Assembly: GCA_905221605.1 (NCBI GenBank)
Contig: CAJNDS010002144.1
Location: 1-64,000, forward strand
Length of the DNA stretch: 64,000 nt
Source: Symbiodinium natans
Lineage: Eukaryota > Sar > Dinophyceae > Suessiales > Symbiodiniaceae
Reading direction: 5' to 3'
The number at the start of each line of letters is the position of its first letter. The first letter of the stretch is position 1. The notes below the pieces were generated by a model. That model was not told the origin of the DNA. It worked only from the letters and a program-made list of their open reading frames with translations, and searched no databases. Positions 30,440 to 41,107 of this stretch are shown one piece after another. A program made the translations under genes and the position numbers.

Positions 30440-31990
30440 TTTAAGCCCTGTAGGCTATACGGTTAAGGTTTAAAGGTTTAGGGTTGAAAAGTTCAACAGT
30501 CAGCCCATAGAGTTTAAACCTTAAGGGTCCTAAACGCTTAACCTTTAAACCCTATAGGCCATAGGGTTAAGGTTGAAAGGCTTAGGGTTTAAGATTTTGG
30601 CATTAAAACACAAGCCCGTAGAGCTTAAGCCTTAAGGGTTTAAGGTTTCAGCATTGAAACGATAACCCTAAGCCCTTTAGGGTCAGAACCTTGAAGCCCT
30701 GTAGGGCTCTAAAACGTTAACAGGGTTTAACCCTATAGGCGTTGAATGTATAAATGCCCAGACATTACGCTCTCTTTAACCTTTCAGCCCTATAGGGTCT
30801 AAAGGCTTAGGGTATTTCTTAAGCCCTGAGGGTTTAAAACCTTAAGCCCTCAAGGTGGGCTTGGGTTTAAATGCCTAAATCTTGAATCCTAAACCTTTAA
30901 ACCTTAACCCTATAGCCTATAGGGTTTAAAGGTTAAGCGGTTAGGCCCCTTAGGGTCTGAACTCTATAGGCTTACTTTTAAAACCTAAACCCTTAAACCT
31001 TGACCCTATAGCCTATAGGGTCTAAAGGTTAAGCGTTTAGGCCCCTTAAGGTTAAGGGTCCTAAACGCTTAACCTTTAAACCCTATAGGCCATAGGGTTA
31101 AGGTTGAAAGACTTAGGGTTTAAGATTTTGGCATTAAAACACAAGCCCACAGAGCTTAAACCTTAAGGGGGGTCCAAAGGCTTAGGGTATTTCTTAAGCC
31201 CTGAGGGTTTAAAACCCTAAACCCTTAAGGTGGGCTTGGGTTTAAATGCCTAAATCTTGAATCCTAAACCTTTAAACCTTAACCCTATAGCCTATAGGGT
31301 TTAAAGGTTAAGCGTTTAGGCCCCTTAGGGTCTGAACTCTATAGGCTTACTTTTAAAACCTAAACCCTTAAACCTTGACCCTATAGCCTATAGGGTCTAA
31401 AGGTTAAGCGTTTAGGCCCCTTAAGGTTAAGGGTCCTAAACGCTTAACCTTTAAACCCTATAGGCCATAGGGTTAAGGTTGAAAGGCTTAGGGTTTAAGA
31501 TTTTGGCATTAAAACACAAGCCCATAGAGCTTTAACCTTAAGGGGGGTCCAAAGGCTTAGGGTATTTCTTAAGCCCTGAGGGTTTAAAACCCTAAACCCT
31601 TAAGGTGGGCTTGGGTTTAAATGCCTAAATCTTGAATCCGAAACCTTTAAACCTTAACCCTATAGCCTATAGGGTTTAAAGGTTAAGCGTTTAGGCCCCT
31701 TAGGGTCTGAACTCTATAGACTTACTTTTAAAACCAAAACCCTTCAACCTTGACCCTATAGCCTATAGGGTCTAAAGGTTAAGCGTTTAGGCCCCTTAAG
31801 GCTTTAACTCTATGGGCCTGCTATTGAACTTAAACCCTAAACCATTAAACCTTAGCCCTATAGCCTATAGGGCTTAAAGGTTAAGTGTTTAGGCCCTGTA
31901 CGCTAAGATTTACACTCGATGGGCTTAGGTTTAAATGCCTAAATCTTAAGGCCTAAACCTTTTTAAGCCTTAACCCAAAAGGGTTTTACG
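30440..31990. repeat. Higher-order repeat of about 375 bp built from AACCTTTAAACCCTATAGG units
   Basis: ATGCCTAAATCTTGAATCC occurs at 30871, 31245 and 31621, and CATTAAAACACAAGCCC at 31132 and 31507, giving spacings of 374-376 bp. Inside the unit are palindromes such as CCTATAGCCTATAGG. A partial older copy lies at 30530-30680. The sequence is related to telomere units by CCTAAACC and TTTAGGG words but is clearly distinct. Confidence 0.85.
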
Positions 31991-32111
31991 GTTAAGGGTT
32001 CAGGTTTAAATGGCGGTTACATCTTCAACTTCACATCGCCTCCGGGCCCATGCAAGTATTCAACTTGATATCGCTAAATCATGAAAATACCTAGATCTTT
32101 GGGGGGGGGGT

Positions 32112-32192
32112 AGCATATATATAATCTATAATAATAATATCAAATAGATATCTATAGAGATATATATCATATATATATATATATAATACAGG

Positions 32193-32235
<43 letters not shown>

Positions 32236-32320
32236 ACGTGGTATAGTATATTATAAGAAAATATAATACAATACATATATATATATGTAACATATGTATC
32301 CAGATCATGTCCTATATGTG
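32112..32320. repeat. AT microsatellite region
   Basis: (AT)n and ATAG units, a G run at 32101-32110 just before. Confidence 0.9.
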
Positions 32321-32840
32321 TATATTGGAGGATATGGAGCATGTTTGGATGTGTAAACGGCAGTTCCTAAGGACAACCAATGAAGTAGGAGCAGCAGCAC
32401 CGGCTGAGCAAAGAGCTGCCCGGTACATGAGGCTGTGGAAAGAGACCCCGCCTGCTGCGTGGGTCGTAGTTTGAGGGTTGAGTTGGTTCAGGCTGGGGGG
32501 TTGAGGTTTTGGGGGCTCTTACGGTTTAGGGGAATTGGGGCTTTGTTTTGGGGTTTCTGGGTTCTAGGGGTGTTGTGTTTAGGGCTGGAGGGCCATTGCT
32601 GAAGTGTCTCAGGCTTTTGGGGGAGGAGGCGGCATGGGCTTTTAAGGAACAAGCGCTTCGCCGGGCTGGAACCTGCGTCCCACTCCGTCTTGCAACACCC
32701 TAAGCCCTAAACCCTAAACCCTTACCCCTAAACCCTGAATTGCAAGTTAGCAAATTGCAAGACCCTAGAAGATAATTCATAGAAGATATGAACAGGTACC
32801 TATATCCTAAATCCAAACCCTAAACCCTAAACCCCAAAGG
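32321..32840. other. Unique DNA, no gene recognised
   Basis: G-rich plus strand at 32460-32640; short CCCTAAA group near 32705. AAGCGCTTCGCCGGGCTGGA is GC-rich but no exon edge is seen. Confidence 0.35.
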
Positions 32841-32851
32841 TACAAGGTTAC

Positions 32852-32925
32852 CGGAGACCAGGGGGGCAAGGAGGTCGCTGGTAAACGATCCTGTTCGCAT
32901 GTCAGTGGCACCCATGCCAAAGACC
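32852..32925 (-). CDS. Exon candidate
   Basis: The acceptor is GGGTTCAG|GGTCTT and the donor CTCCG|GTAACC. The frame reads VFGMGATDMRTGSFTSDLLA then PLVS. Flanked by CCCTAAA and CCCCAAA units on the plus strand. Function not recognised. Confidence 0.5.
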
Positions 32926-33244
32926 CTGAACCCCAAACCCCAAACCCTCAAACCTTTAAGGGTTCAGGGTTTCGGGTTTAGGGCTTCGGGTTTAGGGACA
33001 CCCTAGTTAAATCCTAAACCCTTGAACCCTCAAAACCTAAGAATCTACACCCTAAACCGTAAACCCTTAAACCCTAAAGCGCTCCGCGCTGGGGCCTGGA
33101 GTGGAGAAACGCCTTCCCCTGATGCCTCAGGGAAAAACAGCACGGCAGCTTAGGGTGAAGGGTTTGGGATCCGGTGCCCTAAGCCCTAAACCCTAAACCC
33201 TAAACCCTGAACCCTTAACCCTTAAACCCCAAACCCTAAAGGGC

Positions 33245-33325
33245 ATGGGCACTTCACAGTGTCAGGAGGAGCTGGTTGGAGCATCATCTGAAATAGCTTT
33301 CGTGCTCGACAGCCGAGACTTAAAA
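33245..33325 (+). CDS. Exon candidate
   Basis: The frame reads MGTSQCQEELVGASSEIAFV then LDSRDL. Phrases such as IAFVLDSR occur in von Willebrand A-like folds but this is too short to assign. Splice edges unclear. Confidence 0.35.
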
Positions 33326-33670
33326 CCTAAACTTAAACCCTAAACCCTAAACCCTAACCCCTCAACCCTAAGCCTTAAACCCAGAGGGCACGAGATCCCC
33401 GTAGCCATTGCAAGTGGAACCGGGCCAAGGGTGGGGGCTCTGTGTTAGATTGCGGGCATGAAGGCGTGGGCACCCCACTCCGAAAGCCCCATAACCCGAA
33501 ACCCTAGAAATCCTGGAAACCCCCAACTCAAAACCCCTGTCAACTGACCCGAAACCCCAAGCCCTGAGCGCCCTACCCCTAAGCCCTCGAAACCCTAAAC
33601 CCTAAGCCCTAAGCCCTAAACCCGAAACCCTAAACCCTAAACCCTAAACCTAAACCCTAAACCCTTCACT

Positions 33671-33756
33671 GAAAAGCCCACAAGGGAAGCGCCGGGGCTG
33701 CCACTCCACGCGGCTCTGCGGCAAATGCTCCGCCCAAAGGTGGCATCCCGAACTCG
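33671..33756 (+). CDS. Exon candidate
   Basis: The frame reads EKPTREAPGLPLHAALRQML then RPKVASRT. The donor is CTCG|GTTTAG, followed by telomere variants. The left side is a CCCTAAA block ending ACCCTTCACTGAAAAG. Confidence 0.4.
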
Positions 33757-33759
33757 GTT

Positions 33760-34973
33760 TAGTGTTTAGGGTTTAGGGTTTAGAGTTTTGGGTTTAGGGT
33801 TCAGGGTTTAGGGGCTTGTAGAGGCTTGTAGTGGCTTTGGGGGCTTGTAGGGGTTTGGGGTTTGAAAGGCTGCTCAACGCCGACAAGGGAGTCGGGTTTC
33901 GCAGGTTTGGACTGAAGGCAACTGGGTTTGATGGCTTTGGGGTTGGGGTGGGGGGGTGGGGGGTCCCTGGGGCTTTAGGCCTATAGGGACTAGGGACTCC
34001 GCAGGGACTACAGGGTTTGGCGTTTAGAGGCTTTAGGGTTCAGAGGTTATTGGGGGGGCTCAGGTTGTCGACTTGTTCGGCTATAGGGCTCCGGGTTCAA
34101 CCCTACAAAGGCCCAAAAGGCCCCAAACCCAGCCTTCTAGCAGCACCTGAATCCTAAAGCCCCTAACTCCTAAAAGTCAAGGGTAGTCGCCTCAAACCCT
34201 AAAGCTGCGGTTGTAGTATCTTGTGCTTGAATACCCGCAAGAACTGCCATCTACAATCTTCCGGAGGCTCTCTTGACATCGGGCTGCGCATTCCAACAAC
34301 GGCTTGTTAAACAACAAGCAGACAGCCCTAAACCTTAAACCCTAAACCCTAAACCCTAAATCCTAAATCCTCAACCCTAAACCTAAAACGATTTGTAGGG
34401 CAGGATGACCATGGGCTCTGGATACTTCGTGTGGGAGGTTTCGGATGTGGGGTTGGCCGGGTTTGGGGCTATAGGGTTGCAGGCCCCAAGGCTTAAGCCC
34501 CAAACAAAGTGCGGATGAACTTTGGAAATTGAACTCTGAATCCTGGACCCTAAAAATACACCTTACACCCCAAAACCCCTAAACTCCGCCTAAACCACTA
34601 AGCCCCCTAAACTCCTAAACCCCCTACACCCCTAGAAACTAAAAGCCCTCAGGCCCCTAAACCCCTGTTCAGCCCTGAACAGCTCATCCGAGTATCCACC
34701 CTGAGGGTCCGTGTACTTATTCTAATTATGTACTTGGGCTCTAAAGCCCCTAAACCCCCTAAACCCCCTAAACCCCCTAAACCCCCTAAACCCCCTAAAC
34801 CCTAAACCCTAAACCCTAAACCCTAAACCCTCAACCCTAAACCCTAAACCCTAAACCCTAAACCCTAAACCCTAAACCCTAAACCCTAAACCCTAAACCC
34901 TAAACCCTAAGCTAAGCCCTAAGCCCCAAGCCCTAAACCCTAAACCCTAGGCCCTAAACCCCAAACCCTACAC
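33760..34973. repeat. Mosaic of telomere-like variants and G-rich islands
   Basis: TTTAGGG at 33765-33815; CCCCCTAAA (9 bp) at 34748-34800; CCCTAAA at 34800-34910. Between 33820 and 34740 the DNA is G-rich then unique with no recognised exon. Confidence 0.55.
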
Positions 34974-35052
34974 CCTTAGGGCCAGGCCCCAGTCCCTCCA
35001 CGCGGGAGAGCTCCATGGCCACGTCGGTGTAGAAGCTCTGTGTCACGCCGTC
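34974..35052 (-). CDS. Exon candidate
   Basis: The acceptor is TAAGAG|GACGGC and the donor AAGG|GTGTAG. The frame reads DGVTQSFYTDVAMELSRVEG then LGPGPK. Helix-like and in the same sense as the candidate at 32852. Confidence 0.45.
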
Positions 35053-35189
35053 CTCTTACTGTTGGGTTTAGGGTTTAGGGGTTGGGGTTAAGGGTTTCGG
35101 GTTTAGGGCTAGCAGCAAGTCCTGGCAGCCCAGGCTAAGGGGGGTTTTCGGGCTTCGGCGTCGTAGAGCTCCCTACAGGGTTTAGGGTT

Positions 35190-35520
35190 TGGGGTGCTGG
35201 GTTTGGGGTTTAGGGTTTGGGGTTCAGGGTTTAGGGTTTGGGGTTTAGGTTTTGGGGCGTAGGACGGAAGTCGTCGCCGCTCATGACATGCTAGTTTTCA
35301 GCAAAGGCTTCCAACGCACCAGTTCAACAGTGCAAGCCCACCCGAGGCCGGGCACTTGACCTCCCCTCATAACCCCGGGAAAGATTTAGGGTTTGGGGTT
35401 TGGGGTTTAGGGTTTGGGGTTCAGGGTTTGGGGTTTAGGGCTTGGGGTGTAGGACGGAAGTCGTCGCCACTCGAGGCGGGCGCTTGACCTCCCCTCATGA
35501 CCCTTGAAAGATTTAGTGTT
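35190..35520. repeat. Duplicated segment with internal deletion
   Basis: GTAGGACGGAAGTCGTCGCC at 35259 recurs at 35449 (offset 190), and GACCTCCCCTCAT at 35358 recurs at 35486 (offset 128). The second copy lacks about 62 bp. Both start in TTTGGGG/TTTAGGG variants. Confidence 0.7.
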
Positions 35521-35633
35521 TAGGCAACTCACAAATTGAAACCACCAGAGTGTCGGGTGTGGATGGTTTAGACTTTGGAGCCAAGGGGTTGAAGCGCTTA
35601 GAGGCCCTAAAGCCCAAAATGCCAAACCCGAGA

Positions 35634-35740
35634 TCTTAGTTGCTGAGTTCAGAAGCCCCAAGGTAGTTTAACACTTTCAGTTCTATAGGGGATTATATAG
35701 TATCCTACACAGTGTAGTGTGTACTCATTCAGCTACTAAG
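35634..35740. mobile_element. Small inverted-repeat element (family 4), copy 2
   Basis: Starts CTTAGTTGCTGAGTTCAGAA and ends CATTCAGCTACTAAG. Diverged copy of 27944-28046. Confidence 0.55.
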
Positions 35741-35954
35741 AAATTTTGTAGGCTTTGTGCAGCCGGGGCGGTCCCCAAAGCCCGTCTCATCTTCGAACAT
35801 GACTTCGAGCATGGCACCTGCGAATTCAGGAGCCTAAACATTCAACCCTATAAACCCCACAAAGCCTGTAAGACCCATAAAGCCGAAAACCCTATGAGCT
35901 AACATCTATGAAGCTGTGAACACAATTCACTCTAAGCCCCCCACACTTTTTGGC

Positions 35955-36062
35955 TTAGGGCTCTCTCGCTCTCTCTCTCCCTCTCCCTCCCTCTCTCTCT
36001 CTCCCTCTCCCTCCCTCCCTCCCTCCCTCCCTCCCTCCCTCCCTCCCTCCCTCCCTCACACA
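35955..36062. repeat. CTCTCC/CTCC microsatellite
   Basis: Polypyrimidine tract ending in about twelve CCCT tetranucleotides. Confidence 0.9.
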
Positions 36063-36319
36063 CACCGACACGCAAACACCGCCAGACTGAGTTTGGGGCG
36101 GCTGTTGTAGGTGAGCTGCATGACTCTTTCCGCCTGGGAGGCCAAGGTTAAGGGTTTAGAGTTTAGCGCTCTGGGTTTAGGACGCTAAATTCCAGAACCC
36201 TAGGATAGAACCCTTTTGGTTTGGAAGGTTCTCAACGAACTTGTCAAGAGGTGTATTGGGGCAAGCGCCCCGCCAAAACTGTCCGCTTCAGTTGTCTGTG
36301 GCTTGTGTTGGATAGGGAC

Positions 36320-36370
36320 CGGTTTAGGGTTTTGGGTTTAGGGTTTAGGGTTTAGGGTTTAGGGTTTAGG
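36320..36370. repeat. (TTTAGGG)n
   Basis: About six units. Confidence 0.85.
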
Positions 36371-37035
36371 GGGACCACCTCCCACAGCAGTTGTAAGTAG
36401 TGTCATCCGGGCCTTGACTCGGGTTCTACGTATTCTGGTAATTTACGACTATGTCCCTTATTGAAAAAGTGCTAGCAAAATATAGTAGCTAGGAGGCACT
36501 GAAGCACCCGCCCCCCCCCCCCCCCCCCCCCCCCCGGTCCTCAACAAAACCCTTAGACCAAGAAAAAACCACCCTGCAACGCCATATCATTCCCAGCAAT
36601 TGGGTTTTGGGCGCGGGGCCTTTGCGGGCAAGCACTTCTGAAAAAACAAGCTCCAAAGCCCAAAAGCCCCTGATCCGCAGAGCTCGAAAACCCTACGCCC
36701 AGGGACCCCAAAACCCCAACACCCCAAAGCCCCAACACCCAAAACCGCAAAACCCCAAAACCCAAAAACCCAAGAAAGCGCAAAAACCCAACAGCCTCCC
36801 CCCGCGCCCACAAAAAAAAAACAAAGCCCTAAAACCTAGAATCCCTAGAAATTCGAGAAATTCTAGCCAAAGAATCCTAAAACCCTAAACCCTGAACCCT
36901 AAACCCTACACCCCTAAACCCTAAACCCTAGACCCTAAACCCTAGAATCCCTAGAGCACTGGAACTCTGAATTGCGCTCAGACCCCGGCCACTTCTAAGA
37001 GATTGGAGGAAGCTCGCCCAGGAAGTCTGTCACAG
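36371..37035. other. Unique DNA with C tract and CCCCAAAA-type repeats
   Basis: C run at 36511-36535; CCCCAAAACCC repeats at 36705-36780; CCCTAAA group at 36880-36950. Open frames over 36553-36888 are translations of this low-complexity DNA. Confidence 0.45.
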
Positions 37036-37710
37036 TTTAGGGTTTAGGGTTTAGGGTTTAGGGTTTAGGGTTTAGGGTTTAGGGTTTAGGGTTTAGGGTT
37101 TAGGGTTTAGGGTTTAGGGTTTAGGGTTTAGGGTTTGGTGTGTAAAGTTTAGGGTTTAGGGTTTAGGGTTTAGGGCTTAGGATGTAAAGTTTAGGGTGCA
37201 GGGGTTCACAGATTCAGGGTTTCGGGCTTAGGGCTTAAAGTTGAGGGTTCAGGGCTCAGGGTTTACAAGGGTGGCTTCAGTTCACGCGATCGGCCATTTT
37301 CTAGCTCGAACAAAGTTAGGTTGATTCGGGGGGGGGGGGTGACTGCAGAGCCATCCCATTCTACAGTATAGCTCCGGGGAATCCAGCCGGTAGGTTTGGG
37401 GTTCAGTGGTTTGGGATTAGGGTTTAGGGTTTAGGGCTTAGGGTTTAGGGTTAGGGTTTAGGGTTTAGGGTTTAGGGTTTAGGGTTTAGGGTTTAGGGTT
37501 TAGGGTTTAGGGTTTAGGGTTTAGGGTTTAGGGTTTAGGGTTTAGGGTTTAGGGTTTAGGGTTTAGGGTTTAGGGTTTAGGGTTTAGGGTTTATGGTTTG
37601 GGGTTTAGGGTTTAGGGTTTAGGGTTTAGGGTTTAGGGTTTAGGGTTTAGGGTTTAGGGTTTAGGGTTTAGGGTTTAGGGTTTAGGGTTTAGGGTTTAGG
37701 GTTTAGGGGG
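37036..37710. repeat. Long (TTTAGGG)n arrays
   Basis: About fifteen units at 37036-37135 and about forty at 37420-37707 with one TTATGG and one TTTGGGG change. An island at 37260-37400 separates them. Confidence 0.9.
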
Positions 37711-37887
37711 TAGCATTGACCCGATGCCCTGTTAGCCTGACACGGCATGTCTACATTTTGAGGGGCTTGGTCGAAGCAATTGAGCCCTAAACCCTAAACC
37801 CAAATTCCAAAACCCTAAACCCTAAACCCAAAACCCTAACCCTAAACCCTAAACCCTAAACCCTGGGCCCTAAACCCTTTCTGCTGT

Positions 37888-37960
37888 AACAGGGATGAGG
37901 GTGAACGAGGTGGACCTTCAACTCCCCAAATCGCCCCGCGAGTTCAGGGGCTTAGGGTTT
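37888..37960 (+). CDS. Exon-like island
   Basis: After TGTAACAG|GG the frame reads MRVNEVDLQLPKSPREFRG. Flanked by CCCTAAA on both sides of the plus strand. Confidence 0.3.
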
Positions 37961-38110
37961 AAAGCCTAAGCCCCCTCACGCCCTAAACCCTAAACCCTAA
38001 ACCCCAAACCCTAAACCCTAAACCCCGAACCCTAAACCCTAAACCCTAAACCCTAAACCCTAAACCCTAAACCCCGAACCCTAAACCCTACACCCTAAAC
38101 CCTAAACCCT

Positions 38111-38195
38111 AAACCCCCAACTAGGCTTCGAGGACGCTTGCTTGGCACACAGGCGGCGAAGCTTTCTCTTCTTGGCTGCACTCAGAAGGGTAGTA
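38111..38195 (-). CDS. Exon-like sequence, left copy of a 3.8-kb-spaced direct repeat
   Basis: The minus strand reads LSAAKKRKLRRLCAKQASSK then PSW, with a basic nuclear-localisation-like run. The donor would be TTGGGG|GTTTAG. An apparently identical copy lies at 41956-42040 in the same orientation. Confidence 0.45.
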
Positions 38196-38277
38196 AACCC
38201 TAAACCCTAAACCCTAAACCCTAAACCCTAAACCCTAAACCCTAAACCCTAAACTCTCTCTATCATATAATAATTTA

Positions 38278-38466
38278 AACCTTAATGGGGAACGTGGCCA
38301 TTGGCAAAAAAACCGTGGCCATTGGCAAAAAAACCGTGGCCATTGGCAAAAAAGCCGTGTCCATTGGCAAAAAAGCCGTGGCCATTGGCAAATTCGCCAA
38401 TGGCCACGGGAAAGTTGCCAATGGCCACGGCTTTTTTGCCAATGGCCACCAATGTCATTAAGGTTG
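38278..38466. repeat. GGCCATTGGCAAAAAAGCCGT satellite, hairpin unit 1
   Basis: Starts AACCTTAATGGGGAACGTGG, followed by about five direct 21-bp GGCCATTGGCAAAAAAGCC-type units, then inverted units, and ends in CATTAAGGTT. The whole unit can fold on itself. Confidence 0.85.
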
Positions 38467-38513
38467 GTCGCCAAAATGGGTTTTTCAAACCCAATTCGCA
38501 CAAAATGCCCCCC

Positions 38514-38628
38514 AACCTTATTGGGGAACGTGGCCATTGGCAAAAAAGCCGTGGCCATTGGCAACTTTTCGGGCTTTTTGCCAATGGCCACGGCTTTTTT
38601 GCCAATGGCCACGTTCCCCATTAAGGTT
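38514..38628. mobile_element. Nearly perfect 115-bp hairpin, unit 2
   Basis: AACCTTATTGGGGAACGTGG at the left end is matched by the complement at the right (CCACGTTCCCCATTAAGGTT). Arms of about 50 bp each contain two 21-bp satellite units; the loop is about 15 bp. Confidence 0.75.
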
Positions 38629-38634
38629 GGGCCC

Positions 38635-39280
38635 CAACCTTAATGGGGAACGTGGCCATTGGCAAAAAAGCCGTGGCCATTGGCAAGTGGCATTTGCCAA
38701 TGGCCACGGCTTTTTTGCCAATGGCCACGGCTTTTTTGCCAATGGCCACGGCTTTTCTGCCAATGGCCACGGCTTTTTTTGCCAATGGCCACGGCTTTTT
38801 TGCCAATGGCCACGGCTTTTTTGCCAATGGCCACGGCTTTTTTGCCAATGGCCACGTTTTTCCCACCCCCCCCACCCCCCACCCCCCACCCCCCCCCCCC
38901 CCACCCCCCCCCCCCCCACCCCCCCCCCACCCCCCCCACCCCCCCCCCCCCCCCCCCCCCACCCCCCCCACCCCCCCCACCCCCCCCCCCCACCCCCACC
39001 CCCCCCACCCCCCCCACCCCCCACCCCCCCACACCCCCCCACCCCCCCACCCCCCCCCACCCCCCCCCCCCCACACCCCCCCCCCCACCCCCCCCACCCC
39101 CCCCCCCCCCCCCCCCCCACCCCCCCCACCCCCCACCCCCCCCACACCCCCCCACCCCCCCCCCCCACCCCCGCCCCACAGCCCGCCCACCCTCTCCATC
39201 CCCCCAACCCCCCCCACCCCCCTCCCAAGCGGAAAACCATTGCCAACCACGAATGACACAATGGCCACGTTCCCCCCCCT
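38635..39280. repeat. Hairpin unit 3, expanded and split by a C-rich tract
   Basis: The left arm starts AACCTTAATGGGGAACGTGG at 38635; an inverted array of 21-bp units spans 38695-38860; the matching terminus AATGGCCACGTTCCCC reappears only at 39261-39276. Between them lies the C/A tract. Confidence 0.65.
38866..39230. repeat. C-rich tract of about 365 bp (CCCCCCA-type)
   Basis: Almost only C on the plus strand, with single A residues every 4-20 bases and a few G near the right end. Long open frames on both strands here (Pro- or Gly-rich) are translation of the tract. Confidence 0.9.
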
Positions 39281-39780
39281 CAACCCCTCTGAAGCGCCTC
39301 TTCTGGCCCAGACCCCCATTCTGGGCTTGAAAACCTGGGTCTGGGCCAGATGAAGGCTTTGCGGGGTGAGAGCCAAAAAGAGCCACGGTCACCGGGGAAC
39401 TTTCAGACACAGGCGGTCACCGGGGCACTAATTCCAAAGCAACCATGTGGAAGCCAGGCAGCCAAAACAACCAGCGAGACGGCCAGCACGGTCACCGGGG
39501 AACTTTAGATCAGCGCCCCATCAAGCAAAGCAAAAATCCAGAATGTAAGCAATCAGCGCCCCAGCAAGCACGAACAAACCCAGTAAGTAAGCAAGCAGCA
39601 CCCCGCCCCCACCCCGACAACAAAGAACGAATACGGGTAGTTGGTTCTAGGGTGGGTTGGGGATTGGCTCGAACTGGAATGGTTCGAGGGTGGGGTGGGG
39701 GAAAACAAAACAGGAGGTTAACAAATTAGTTTTTTTGTCAATCCGGACCAACACTTTTGGTTCTACCTTCGGTCTGGGGA
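39281..39780. other. Unique DNA with GGTCACCGGGG repeats
   Basis: GGTCACCGGGGAACTTT occurs at about 39387 and 39490, with variants at 39413 and 41000-41105. TTCTGGGCTTGAAAACCTGG at about 39319 recurs at 40452. Confidence 0.6.
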
Positions 39781-39784
39781 AAGC

Positions 39785-40990
39785 AAGCGCGAAGACAAGG
39801 GACATGCGACAAAGCCGACGAGCACGAAGGGAGGGGACATACGACAAACCCTAAGAGCGCGAAGGGAAGGGACCTGCGACGAATCTGTAGACCTTTCATC
39901 AAACCATACGAGCACGAAGGGAGGGGACATACGACAAACCCTACGAGCACGAAGGGAGGCATACGACAAACCCTAAGAGCACGAAGGAAGAGGGCGTACG
40001 ACAAACCTGTAGACCTCTCGACAAACCCTACGAGCACGAAGGGAGGGGACATACGACAAACCTCTAAAATAAACCCGTACATTTCTCAATGTTTTGGGAT
40101 TCTCTGCAAGCAGAAGAAAAGGGACATACGACAAAGCCGACGAGCACGAAGGGAGGGGACATACGACAAACCTCTGAAAATAAAACCTCAGTTTCTTAAT
40201 TCTTGGGATTCTCTGCAAGCAGACAAAGAGGGACATACGACAAAGCCGACGAGCACGAAGGGAGGCGACATATGACAAAATCTAAGAGCACGAAGGGAGG
40301 GGACGTACGACAAACCTGTAGACCTCTCATCAAACCCTACGAGCATGAAGGGAGGGACATACGACAAACCCTACGAGCACGAAGAGAGGGGACATACGAC
40401 AAACCTCTAGGCCTCTCATCAAACCCTACGAGCAGGAGCCAACATGACCCCTATTCTGGGCTTGAAAACCTGGGTCTGGGCCAGATCAAGATGAAGGCTT
40501 TGCGGGGCCGGGCAACGCAGCAGCCCCTTCTCAGTGTTTCTCATCTTGGGTGGTCCGAGGGTGGAGTGGGGAAAAGCAACTGCACGAAGGGAGAGGACAT
40601 ACGACAAACCTCTAAAATAAACCCGCACATTTCTCAATGTTTTGGGATTCTCTGCAAGCAGAAGAAAAGGGACATACGACAAAGCCGACGAGCACGAAGG
40701 GAGGGGACATACGACAAACCTCTGAAAATAAAACCTCAGTTTCTTAATTCTTGGGATTCTCTGCAAGCAGACAAAGAGGGACATACGACAAAGCCGACGA
40801 GCACGAAGGGAGGCGACATACGACAAAATCTAAGAGCACGAAGGGAGGGGACGTACGACAAACCTGTAGACCTCTCATCAAACCCTACGAGCATGAAGGG
40901 AGGGACATACGACAAACCCTACGAGCACGAAGAGAGGGGACATACGACAAACCTCTAGGCCTCTCATCAAACCCTACGAGCAGGAGCCAA
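39785..40990. repeat. 36-bp minisatellite with a 548-bp higher-order duplication
   Basis: The unit is GGACATACGACAAACCCTAC then GAGCACGAAGGGAGGG. ATTTCTCAATGTTTTGGGAT at 40081 recurs at 40629, and the segment 40050-40440 is repeated at 40597-40990 almost unchanged. Both strands have long open frames (GRGHTTNP, LRARREGTYDKP) because the unit length is a multiple of three and has few stops; I do not call a gene. Confidence 0.85.
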
Positions 40991-41107
40991 CATGAGGCGA
41001 GGTCACCGGGGCACTAACTGGAAAGCAACCATGTGGAAGCCAGGCAGCTTAAAGTGTGCCAAACACAACCAACAAGACGGCCAAAAATAGGCAGGGTCAC
41101 CGGGGAA

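Noticed and set aside
33398-33413. CCGTAGCCATT, matching the start of the dinoflagellate spliced-leader sequence
   Set aside because: The match stops after 11 bases and continues differently (GCAAG). A chance match in 64 kb is possible and no SL gene structure follows.
38518-39410. Several open frames of 220-256 codons on both strands
   Set aside because: They are translations of the 21-bp satellite and the C-rich tract (Pro- or Gly-only stretches) in all frames, which is what low-complexity DNA without stops gives.
39445-39729. 94-codon plus-strand frame
   Set aside because: Runs through GGTCACCGGGG repeats and G-rich DNA, with no motif and no exon edge.
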